Assembly: GCF_028290495.1 (NCBI RefSeq)
Contig: NZ_JAQGJT010000015.1
Coordinates: forward strand, 1 to 64,000
Length of the DNA stretch: 64,000 nucleotides
DNA from: Tardiphaga sp.
Lineage (GTDB): Bacteria > Pseudomonadota > Alphaproteobacteria > Rhizobiales > Xanthobacteraceae
Direction: 5' to 3'
In this document: in pieces, positions 51,051 to 58,088 of the stretch
How the letters are laid out: every line of letters starts with the position of its first letter
Position numbering within the stretch: position 1 is the stretch's first letter
Made by a program: the position numbers and the translations under genes
The notes under the pieces: generated by a model
What the model saw: the letters and a program-made list of their open reading frames with translations, nothing else
Told to the model about the DNA's origin: nothing
Database searches by the model: none

Positions 51051-52244
51051 TCACACAAACTGTTTCGCTATGGCATCGAAGCCGCGGCGCCAGCTTTGCG
51101 CGACATCGGCATCGACCGGCGTGTTTTCGCAGGCCATTCGCACGATCACCGTCTCGGCATCCGGGTTGATGTAGATGATCTGGCCGTGGATGCCGTAGGC
51201 CATCAACACGTTGCGTTCGCGGTCGACGCGGTACCACTGGCTGCGGTAGCTGGCATTCGGAAACAGTTCTGCGAATTCGCCGCGCGCCCAGGCTGCTGCG
51301 TCGCCCTGCTGGTTGATGTCGTCGATCCAGACGCCGGGCACGACCTGCCGCCCATTCGCGACGCCGCGGCGGCGGATCATCTCGCCGAACCGCGCGATGT
51401 CGCGCGGCGTGGCGCAGATGCCGCCGGCGGCGCGCATCGCATCCCTGGAATCCACGGTGATATAGGCATCGTGCTCCGCGCCCATCGGCGCCCACAGATA
51501 GTCGCTGAGGATGTCGGCATAGGGCCGGTCGCAGGCGCGCTCATAGACCCAGCCGAGCACGTCGGTGTTGGTCGAGACGTAATGGAACAGACTGCCATGC
51601 GCGTTGCCGTCGGGCTGTTGCTGGGCAAGGAAGCTGCGCAGGTCGATCGGCGGCTCGCCGGCCGGCAGCGGATCCCAGCCCGCGGCGTGCCGATAGCGCA
51701 CCACGTTGCTTTTCGGATCGACGTAATCCTCGGTGAAGGAAATTCCGACCGACATATCGAGCAGGTGGCGCACGGTGCAGTCGCCGCCATAGACCGACGC
51801 CGCTAGTTCGGGGACGTATTCGGTGACCAGATGGTCGGGATCGAGTTCGCGCCGCTCGACCAGGATGCCGCCGAGCGTGCCGCAGATCGACTTGCTGACC
51901 GAGAACACGATATGCGGCGTCGTGGCGCTCATGCCGGCGCCATACCATTCCGCAGCGATCTTGCCCCGCCGCAGCACCACCAGCGCATCGGTGCTGGTCG
52001 CGGGCAGGGCGGCGGCGATCGTGGTGTCGCGCCCGTCGGCGCCCTTGAAGCGGGTCTGGCCGACATCCTGAAGTTCACTCTCGAACGGGACCGGCTGCGC
52101 CGCGCCGGCGATATTGGCGGTTGGCAGCACGCGGCGGACGTTGCGGAAGGCCCATTGGCTGAACGGCGCCTTGCGCCAGTTCGACAGCGAGACCTGCGCG
52201 CCACGCGCCGGCGGGAAATCGTTCATCAGGTTGTTCACAGCCAT
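51051..52244 (-). CDS. Serine hydrolase of the beta-lactamase family
   Basis: This 397-aa protein starts at ATG 52244 (MAVNNLMNDFPPARG) with GGGAG upstream. It has SxxK at S115-VSK (VFSVSKSICG), followed by a tyrosine motif Y222-VS (LFHYVSTNTDVLG). The pattern matches 6-aminohexanoate-dimer hydrolase-like esterases rather than drug-hydrolysing enzymes. A clear KTG-like triad is not obvious. It shows no signal peptide. The gene is divergent from the outer-membrane protein gene. Confidence 0.88.
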   Translation of the reverse strand: MAVNNLMNDFPPARGAQVSLSNWRKAPFSQWAFRNVRRVLPTANIAGAAQPVPFESELQDVGQTRFKGADGRDTTIAAALPATSTDALVVLRRGKIAAEWYGAGMSATTPHIVFSVSKSICGTLGGILVERRELDPDHLVTEYVPELAASVYGGDCTVRHLLDMSVGISFTEDYVDPKSNVVRYRHAAGWDPLPAGEPPIDLRSFLAQQQPDGNAHGSLFHYVSTNTDVLGWVYERACDRPYADILSDYLWAPMGAEHDAYITVDSRDAMRAAGGICATPRDIARFGEMIRRRGVANGRQVVPGVWIDDINQQGDAAAWARGEFAELFPNASYRSQWYRVDRERNVLMAYGIHGQIIYINPDAETVIVRMACENTPVDADVAQSWRRGFDAIAKQFV

Positions 52245-52450
52245 GTCGTCTCCCGGGCGCACCGCGCTACATCAAGTTTGCGTGAGGATTGAACCAAACT
52301 GGTTCCACCGATGCCTTAAACTGAACGAAACCGAAAGTGTTGCGGGTTTGTCGCAGTCGGCTTCGATCGCGTTGCAGAGTGCTGCCGCAAGGCAACCAAA
52401 TTGCCGCCACGAAGTTTTTCGATGGTCATTAGGCAAAAAGGGGAACTACC

Positions 52451-53170
52451 ATGAAGAAGCTTCTGCTCGGCGCCTCCGCCATCGTCGCGGTTGCCGCGCT
52501 CACCAATTCAGCATTCGCTGCCGATCTCGCAGCGCGTCCTTACACCAAGGCTCCAGTCTATACCGCTCCCGCGCAGGTTTATAACTGGACCGGTTTCTAC
52601 ATCGGCGGTCATGTCGGCGGCGCGTTCGGCGACAGTTCCAGCATCGCCGGCGACGGTGGCCGCTTCATGGGCGGCGTGCAGGGCGGTGCGGATTACCAGT
52701 TCGCGACCAACTGGGTGGTCGGTGTCGAAGCCCAGTACAGCTGGATGGGCAGCAACAACACCGGGCGTGCGTTTCCGAACGGCACGCTTGTCACCGCCAA
52801 CAATGACCAGCTTGGTTCGGTCACCGGCCGCCTTGGTTACACCTGGGGTCCGGCGCTGCTCTACGCCAAGGGCGGTTATGCCTGGAAGGACAACAGCAAT
52901 ATCGGCGTGAGCAATACCGGCATTGCGCAGCCCTTCACGACTTCGGGCAACGCCAAGGACGGCTACACCGTCGGCGCCGGTCTGGAATACATGTTCGCGC
53001 CGAGCTGGTCGGCGAAGGTCGAATACCAGTATTACAACTTCGGCAACACGACCGTGTCGTCGCTGGCGATCCCGACCGGCGGTGCGAGCTACAACAACGA
53101 CGAGCACACCGTCAAAGCCGGCCTGAATTACCGGTTCGGCTGGGGCGGCCCGGAGGTCGCCAAATACTGA
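52451..53170 (+). CDS. Outer-membrane beta-barrel protein (Omp25/RopB-like)
   Basis: This 239-aa protein has a signal peptide (KKLLLGASAIVAVAALTNSAFA) and a mature start ADLAARPYTKAP. NWTGFYIGGHVGGAFG is the hallmark of the rhizobial Omp25/31 barrel. Strands alternate aromatic residues through WKVEYQYYNFGN-like segments to a C-terminal YRFGWGGPEVAKY. A strong terminator follows at 53231. Its stop lies in a short repeated motif. Confidence 0.9.
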   Translation: MKKLLLGASAIVAVAALTNSAFAADLAARPYTKAPVYTAPAQVYNWTGFYIGGHVGGAFGDSSSIAGDGGRFMGGVQGGADYQFATNWVVGVEAQYSWMGSNNTGRAFPNGTLVTANNDQLGSVTGRLGYTWGPALLYAKGGYAWKDNSNIGVSNTGIAQPFTTSGNAKDGYTVGAGLEYMFAPSWSAKVEYQYYNFGNTTVSSLAIPTGGASYNNDEHTVKAGLNYRFGWGGPEVAKY

Positions 53171-53212
53171 GATCTACTACCGGGATTAAATACTGAGATT
53201 AAATACTGAGAT
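53162..53212. repeat. Three copies of a 12-bp motif over the stop codon
   Basis: The sequence aaatactgagat occurs at 53162-53173, 53188-53199 and 53201-53212. The first copy contains the TGA stop of the outer-membrane gene. The other two follow in the 3' untranslated region, each with a TGA. This looks like local duplication of a gene 3' end. Confidence 0.75.
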
Positions 53213-53230
53213 TTCTTGGAATTCTGACGA

Positions 53231-53258
53231 AAAGGCCGGCTTTATGCCGGCCTTTTTT
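53231..53258 (+). terminator. Rho-independent terminator of the Omp gene
   Basis: The 9-bp stem aaggccggc/gccggcctt with a 5-base loop is followed by a run of T to 53258. It is oriented for the plus-strand barrel gene that ends at 53170. Confidence 0.9.
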
Positions 53259-53395
53259 GTGCCGGTTCGCAGCCCGCGGGGGCCCAAGGCGCACCCGGCG
53301 CCCAAGGAGGAGAATCGAAAGTAAACGAGTCCTGAATCCCCGGAAAAATAAGCTGCGAGACTCCTTGACTAGAATCGCCCGATGTTCTGCGTGCC

Positions 53396-53503
53396 ATGAG
53401 AATCATCGACAACATCCGGAGCGAGAGGCTCCAGGTCGGCCTGACCGCCGCATTGCTGACCGCCTGCGCGGTCAACGCGATGCTGTTGTGGACGTGGCTG
53501 TGA
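53396..53503 (+). CDS. 35-aa membrane mini-protein
   Basis: The short ORF MRIIDNIRSERLQVGLTAAL, continuing with LLTACAVNAMLLWTW, has an amphipathic start and one hydrophobic helix. It begins 16 bp downstream of a TTGACT sequence but no Shine-Dalgarno is strong. It is probably the last host gene before the integrated element. It could also be spurious. Confidence 0.4.
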   Translation: MRIIDNIRSERLQVGLTAALLTACAVNAMLLWTWL

Positions 53504-53528
53504 GGGCAGGGGCCGGCGAATCGATCGT

Positions 53529-53587
53529 TGGTGCCGGTTGAGAGGATTGAACTCCCGACCTTCGGTTTACAAAACCGCTGCTCTACC
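53529..53587 (-). other. 3' fragment of tRNA-Thr(TGT), likely att site
   Basis: On the minus strand this 59-base stretch reads from ggtagagcagcgg through an anticodon loop with TGT, the T-arm gggagttcaatcctctc and the acceptor 3' strand aaccggc, A, CCA. From memory it equals the 3' three-quarters of the alphaproteobacterial tRNA-Thr(TGT). Upstream (to the right) the sequence does not supply the complementary gccggtt acceptor strand, so no complete tRNA exists here. It lies 155 bp from the integrase start. An intact copy should exist at the other end of the element. Confidence 0.75.
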
Positions 53588-53741
53588 GTATCAGCGTGTC
53601 ACTCTCTGTAACGCGCATGCTATCGAGCGCCTGAAATATCTTTATTTTTAGGGGGTTAACGCTTAAACTCCGTCGCGCGGTGTAGCACCTTGTATCATCG
53701 CTTTGCGATACCCCGGCGACAACCCCGATGGAGTAAGCACC

Positions 53742-55010
53742 TTGGTTAAGGCATTCACCGCGAAAGGACTAGACGCCACGCAACCGAGATCTGTTCGTTT
53801 CGAGGTGCGCGACGGGCGTACGCCGGGTCTTTGCTTAGTCGTGCAACCGTCCGGACACCGTTCGTTCGCTTTCAGGTATAGATCGCCTGTCAGCGGCAAA
53901 CCCACCAAGCTGACGCTGGGTGCCTATCCAGGGGAGATCAGTCTGGAGGCGGCGCGTGCTGCCGCGCTGGACGCGCGTAGGGCGATAACCGCCGGTCGGG
54001 ATCCAGCCACCGAAAAGAAGGTGGCCCGATTGGAGCGAGACGACAAAGGTCTCTTGGTCGAAACCCTGCTGGACGAATATATCAAAAAGCACATCAAGAC
54101 GAAGAACCGGACCTCTACCGCCGATGAGTATGTGCGCTTGATCGAGAAGCGCATCAAGCCGGCTTGGGAGGGGCGCAACATCCGCACGATCACGCGGGCA
54201 GACGTGGACACGTTGCTTCGAGAAATGGTGTCGAAGGGGGCGCCAGTTTCGGCCAACCGGACCTTTGCGGTCATCCGTCGCTTTTTCAAGTGGGTGCTGG
54301 CACTACCTGGTGACGTGCTGCCCTCTGACAAGTCGCCAGCCGCGCGCGTTGTGGCTCCCACCTCGGAGGCCAGTCGCGAGCGGAAATTGACCGAGATAGA
54401 AATGAGGGCACTCTGGAAGTCGACCGAGCAGGCGGAGCCGTTCCGTGTCATGGTGCGGCTGCTCTTGGTCACAGGGCAGCGCCGCGGCGAGGTGTCGGGC
54501 ATGCAGTGGAAGGAACTCTCGCTGGATGGCGACGAGCCGACTTGGACGATCCCTGCTGCTCGCGCAAAAAACGACAAGGAGCACATTGTGCCCCTTGCTC
54601 CGGTTGCGGTGGCGCTAATCCAAAGCTTGCCGAAGGTAGACGGCAACCAGTATGTGCTGCCGAGCTCAAGGGGAAAGACACCAATTTCCGGTTTCTCTAA
54701 GGGGAAGATAGCTCTCGACAAAGCTATGTTAGCCGAACTGCGCAAGGTGTCGCCTAACCTGGACGAAGTGCTCGACTGGCGGCTGCACGACTTACGCCGC
54801 ACGTTCGCGTCCGGTATGGCGCCGCTTAAGCAACCAGTGCACGTCGTCGAGCGCTTGCTAAATCACATCTCGGGCAGCTTTGGAGGTATCGTGGGCGTGT
54901 ATCAGCAGTATGAATATGCGCCAGAGATGCGCGCGGCCGCGATCGCGTGGGCGAACTATCTTGATGATATAGTCAATCAGCCAGCCGCATCTGTCGCAAA
55001 GGCCGCCTAG
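53742..55010 (+). CDS. int: Tyrosine-type site-specific integrase
   Basis: This 422-aa recombinase starts at TTG 53742, nine bases after GGAG; the frame is open from 53703. It has an N-terminal DUF4102-like arm-binding region (SFAFRYRSPVSGKPTKLTLG) and a SAM-like core-binding domain. The catalytic domain holds Arg247 (VTGQRRGEV), Lys279 (KNDKEHIVPL), His349 and Arg352 (LHDLRRTFAS), His375 (LLNHISG) and Tyr387 or Tyr390 (VYQQYEY). All residues look intact, so integration activity is plausible. It lies next to the tRNA-Thr fragment and overlaps a small convergent HTH gene by four bases. Confidence 0.94.
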   Translation: MVKAFTAKGLDATQPRSVRFEVRDGRTPGLCLVVQPSGHRSFAFRYRSPVSGKPTKLTLGAYPGEISLEAARAAALDARRAITAGRDPATEKKVARLERDDKGLLVETLLDEYIKKHIKTKNRTSTADEYVRLIEKRIKPAWEGRNIRTITRADVDTLLREMVSKGAPVSANRTFAVIRRFFKWVLALPGDVLPSDKSPAARVVAPTSEASRERKLTEIEMRALWKSTEQAEPFRVMVRLLLVTGQRRGEVSGMQWKELSLDGDEPTWTIPAARAKNDKEHIVPLAPVAVALIQSLPKVDGNQYVLPSSRGKTPISGFSKGKIALDKAMLAELRKVSPNLDEVLDWRLHDLRRTFASGMAPLKQPVHVVERLLNHISGSFGGIVGVYQQYEYAPEMRAAAIAWANYLDDIVNQPAASVAKAA

Positions 55011-55216
55011 AGTTTCGCGGAGCGGCCTTCCTGTGCCTCAATCCAATCCAGAAGCGTGCTCTTGCGCGCACATATGATCGCCCCGAGATTGAACGTCGGA
55101 AGGCTATTGGTGGATGCGAGGTGATAGACCTTCCGACGATGCTTTTTATCGCCGTAGATGAACGTCGCGATCGCATCAGCGCCTTCCAGAAGATCACTTG
55201 CCAGTTCACTGCCCAT
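55007..55216 (-). CDS. Small HTH-like DNA-binding protein
   Basis: This 69-aa protein begins MGSELASDLLEGADAIATFI. It ends in LPTFNLGAIICARKSTLLDWIEAQEG, which resembles the recognition-helix region of phage and excisionase-type HTH proteins. It is convergent with the integrase and overlaps its stop by four bases. A role as regulator or directionality factor is possible. Confidence 0.65.
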   Translation of the reverse strand: MGSELASDLLEGADAIATFIYGDKKHRRKVYHLASTNSLPTFNLGAIICARKSTLLDWIEAQEGRSAKL

Positions 55217-55287
55217 TGTAAGAACGTCTCATTTTCACAACGCCTATGTCAAGATTCGCAACGTCTCGCCCTAGTGTATTGATGTAT

Positions 55288-55336
55288 CACATGTTATTTT
55301 GTGTTGACAATCTGCACTAAGTGTGGCATGTTACAC
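55288..55336 (+). promoter_or_regulatory. Promoter with two symmetric elements upstream of the AlpA-like gene
   Basis: TTGACA at 55304-55309 is a perfect -35 box; a weak -10 (catgtt/atgtta) lies 17-18 bp later at about 55327. Two symmetric elements flank or overlap it: cacatgttattttgtg (55288-55303) and gtgtggcatgttacac (55321-55336), each with CACA/TGTG or GTGT/ACAC ends. They look like operator sites for a dimeric regulator. Confidence 0.55.
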
Positions 55337-55356
55337 GTACGCTAGAGTTCTGGAGT

Positions 55357-55575
55357 ATGCGTGTGTCAACCGACAGCCACTACATGACAGGGCCAGCCGT
55401 TCAGCGGCACATGTCAATATCGCACATGACGCTTTGGCGCTGGATGCGCAGCGAGACGCTGGGCTTTCCGAAACCAACTGTCACCAACGGCCGCAACTAC
55501 TTCATCCGATCCGAAATCGAAGCGTGGGATCGCGCGCGCCGCGAAGTATCCCTTCTGCCGGCGCAGGCCGCTTGA
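55357..55575 (+). CDS. AlpA/MerR-like DNA-binding protein (excisionase type)
   Basis: This 72-aa protein, beginning MRVSTDSHYMTGPAV, has a winged-helix HTH pattern. The helix is QRHMSISHMTLWRWM, followed by the wing SETLGFPKPTV and FIRSEIEAW. It matches AlpA-type regulators and phage excisionases. GTG 55321 is also in frame, but the promoter at 55304 would place it upstream of the transcript start. It is probably the element's Xis/repressor. Confidence 0.8.
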   Translation: MRVSTDSHYMTGPAVQRHMSISHMTLWRWMRSETLGFPKPTVTNGRNYFIRSEIEAWDRARREVSLLPAQAA

Positions 55576-55765
55576 TCGCCGCCGGCAACACTCTTTCGAA
55601 ATATTCTGGCGAGATCCGACCGGTAGACGGCGGAGCTTCGTCTGTCCCCCATCAGTCGGGCGCGGAAGTACCGCGACGGCGAAACGGTGCGCGGCGATCC
55701 AGTTGTTCCGTCCCGTCCGACCCGGATCGCCGCCACCTCCCACTCAATCAAGGAATTTCACTTAG

Positions 55766-55822
55766 ATGAGCTGCACATACGCCACCGATCGCGACGCCAT
55801 CAACGTCAAAGCGGTCGCCTGA
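55766..55822 (+). CDS. 18-aa ORF coupled to the tail-associated gene
   Basis: The ORF MSCTYATDRDAINVKAVA has an AAGGAA element about 10 bases before its ATG. Its TGA (55820-55822) shares the A with the ATG of the next gene (TGATG). It may be a leader peptide enabling translational coupling or the stump of a deleted phage gene. No function is assigned. Confidence 0.4.
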   Translation: MSCTYATDRDAINVKAVA

Positions 55823-57615
55823 TGAACGGGCTTGGGCTGGATCTGGGGTTCTGGAACGGCAGTGTCCTCCAAGGAGCGAGTGTCCCCGCGCTGCTGATCA
55901 GGCGACCTCTGTCGTTCGTCAAGGCGATCCCAAACGAGTACAACGGCGGCGCGGGCCTCGGTGCCGGAAATACTGCCGTAGGCGGAACCTGCCATTATCC
56001 GATCTACGACGATGTTACCGATGGAAGTTTCGAGGTGCGGTTCTGGCACGGCGCAGCGACTGCTGCTCAGGGTGAGTGGAATACGGGGGGCACGATGACC
56101 GTCGCGTGTTCGCTGATCTGGGTCGACAACTCCGGCGCACTGCAGATCACCGTGCTCAATGGTGCGGGTTCGGTGCCAAGCTGCGACCCGTTCCAAGAAA
56201 CCGTTCATCGCCATCCCGGCGTCCGGGGAAAGGTCGGAAGCCACGCGTGGCTCAACTATAGCGCCAGCTTCACCAACAGTGGGTACTACTCGCACGGTCG
56301 CGCAGATTACGCGCAGGGTGAGGCGCTCCAATACGGCGCGTCGGTGCCAAACCTTGTCGGCTCTGCCACGTTCTATGGGAACACATGGAACGGCGGCGGG
56401 GATTTTTGGGGACCGTCGTTCTTTGGATGGTCGGGTGGCACGTTGACACGACCGACGTTCGGCATCAGCGGCGACAGCAACCATTCAGACCTTCTGACGA
56501 CCAGCAGCGTGCAGGCCGACATTCCCGACACGCTGCAGGGCGCTCCGGGGGCGGTCAACAGATTGTTCGTGCCGAACATGGCGGGTATCGACGTTTCAAT
56601 TCCCGGCGCGTATTCGTCAGAAGCCGCCGACCCATCGAAGTACGTTTACCGCGACAGGATGCTAAAAGGCCGTTGCGACGTGTTCGTGCCTGCGCTCGGA
56701 ACGAACGGCATAATTTTCCAAGGCCGCACGGAGGCGCAAGAAGAAGCCGACATAGCGGCGTATATCGCGCGCTTGGGCTTTTCGCAGGTGTTCGTCCCGA
56801 CAATTCCACCGGTTGTCACGTCGGCAGCAAGCAACACCATCTTGAATTCAGGTAATGGTCGTGACGTAATTAGACGCGCGCGCAACACAACGCTGCGCGG
56901 CCGTTCGAACACGATTGACATTGCGATGGGGACAGAAAGTGGCGTTGCGCCCGGCACCCTCCAGTTTTTGGCGGACACGATAGAAGGCACGCATTTCAAT
57001 GCGACTGGCAACAAGCGCGCAGCGGCCGGGACTGGTTTCGACGTTCCAACGAAGATCGCAGGCGCATCCGCAGTCGATGTTGGGTATCGGTATCCATCGG
57101 GGGCGCTCTATCAATCGCTCGGCCTTTCTGGATGGTCCACGCAACAGTCGGTACTGACGGCCAACCAAGCCTATTCGCCCGAACACAAAATCACCGCATC
57201 GATTATCAAGGAAGATGCGACGGCAGCCGCGCAGCACAACGCATATGTGCAGCAGACGATTGCGCTCGCCAGCACTACAAAGAAGATCACGGCCTTCGTT
57301 AAGCGGCAGGTTGGTTCTCGCAATGCCCAAATTCAGGCACAACAGAATGGGGGCAGCTATCTATCGTCCCGTGTCTGGGTCAACCTCGGCACCGGTGTCG
57401 TTACGCTGGTTGAGCAGTCCGCCGGAACCGTCTCGGGCATGACATCGACTTTGACTGCCGATGGGTTCTGGAAGGTCGAATTCAACGTCGCTTTCAGCGC
57501 GGGGCATCCGGCAAGTTCGTTACTTTACGTCAAGCTGGCAGATGCTACTGGCAGCGACACGTTTAACGGCGACAACACCAGTTCGATCGCTGTGTGGGGC
57601 TTTGACATTCGATGA
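55822..57615 (+). CDS. Tail-associated protein with an SGNH-like domain
   Basis: This 597-aa protein starts at ATG 55822 (MNGLGLDLGFWNGSVLQG). The middle region has FGISGDSNHSDLL, resembling SGNH-hydrolase block I (GDS), and later ALGTNGI where block III is expected. A block V catalytic Asp/His pair is not evident. The C-terminal 150 residues alternate beta strands (VWVNLGTGVVTLVEQS, GFWKVEFNVAFS) like a sugar-binding tail-fibre domain. It is probably a receptor-binding or tail-tip protein; enzymatic activity is unproven. Confidence 0.65.
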   Translation: MNGLGLDLGFWNGSVLQGASVPALLIRRPLSFVKAIPNEYNGGAGLGAGNTAVGGTCHYPIYDDVTDGSFEVRFWHGAATAAQGEWNTGGTMTVACSLIWVDNSGALQITVLNGAGSVPSCDPFQETVHRHPGVRGKVGSHAWLNYSASFTNSGYYSHGRADYAQGEALQYGASVPNLVGSATFYGNTWNGGGDFWGPSFFGWSGGTLTRPTFGISGDSNHSDLLTTSSVQADIPDTLQGAPGAVNRLFVPNMAGIDVSIPGAYSSEAADPSKYVYRDRMLKGRCDVFVPALGTNGIIFQGRTEAQEEADIAAYIARLGFSQVFVPTIPPVVTSAASNTILNSGNGRDVIRRARNTTLRGRSNTIDIAMGTESGVAPGTLQFLADTIEGTHFNATGNKRAAAGTGFDVPTKIAGASAVDVGYRYPSGALYQSLGLSGWSTQQSVLTANQAYSPEHKITASIIKEDATAAAQHNAYVQQTIALASTTKKITAFVKRQVGSRNAQIQAQQNGGSYLSSRVWVNLGTGVVTLVEQSAGTVSGMTSTLTADGFWKVEFNVAFSAGHPASSLLYVKLADATGSDTFNGDNTSSIAVWGFDIR

Positions 57616-57680
57616 TCCGCCGCTGGCTCATGTACCCCGCAGCAATGCGGCTGTGGGTTGCGGCGGCCCGTCGCATGTAA
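57612..57680 (+). CDS. 22-aa ORF, low confidence
   Basis: The ORF MIRRWLMYPAAMRLWVAAAR overlaps the previous stop by ATGA. It is hydrophobic and positively charged, like small phage membrane peptides. No Shine-Dalgarno is distinct from the preceding coding sequence. It may be chance. Confidence 0.3.
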   Translation: MIRRWLMYPAAMRLWVAAARRM

Positions 57681-57740
57681 GCGCTCTTGCAGAATAATTG
57701 AGCCGCACTTCCTCCACCACCAACCACAAAGGAACCACCA

Positions 57741-58061
57741 ATGACCATCGCACCCTTCGAAACCAAAATCGGCGACAAAGTCGTCACGCTCGAATTGACC
57801 TACCAGGCTTGCCACCGCGTCTCGGAATATTTCGGCGGGCTGGTGCCGGCGAACCATCGCGTCGCGGCGGTCGATACGGAGGCCATGCGCAAAATTCTTG
57901 CCACCGGCCTGAACAAACCGCTCGCCGCTGATGATGGGATGGACGCCATGATTTACGAAGCTGGCGCTCTGACCGTGCAGCCGATCCTGTTCGATTACCT
58001 CGACCGCCTAGCCACCGGCGGCCGCGGAACGCCAAAGGTCAAACCCGACGTAGCTGCGTAA
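57741..58061 (+). CDS. Probable phage tail assembly chaperone or small tail protein
   Basis: This 106-aa protein begins MTIAPFETKIGDKVVTLELT. The segment VTLELTYQACHRVSEYFGGL and its place just before the tape-measure gene match tail assembly chaperones and gp-type proteins of alphaproteobacterial phages and gene transfer agents. A programmed-frameshift partner is not apparent. The start is after AAAGGAACC. Assignment rests on position more than sequence. Confidence 0.6.
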   Translation: MTIAPFETKIGDKVVTLELTYQACHRVSEYFGGLVPANHRVAAVDTEAMRKILATGLNKPLAADDGMDAMIYEAGALTVQPILFDYLDRLATGGRGTPKVKPDVAA

Positions 58062-58088
58062 GCGCGTAGCGCGGTAGGGAGTACGCCT

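Noticed and set aside
53529-53605. Complete tRNA-Thr gene
   Set aside because: The 5' acceptor strand does not pair with the 3' strand, so only the 3' portion is genuine.
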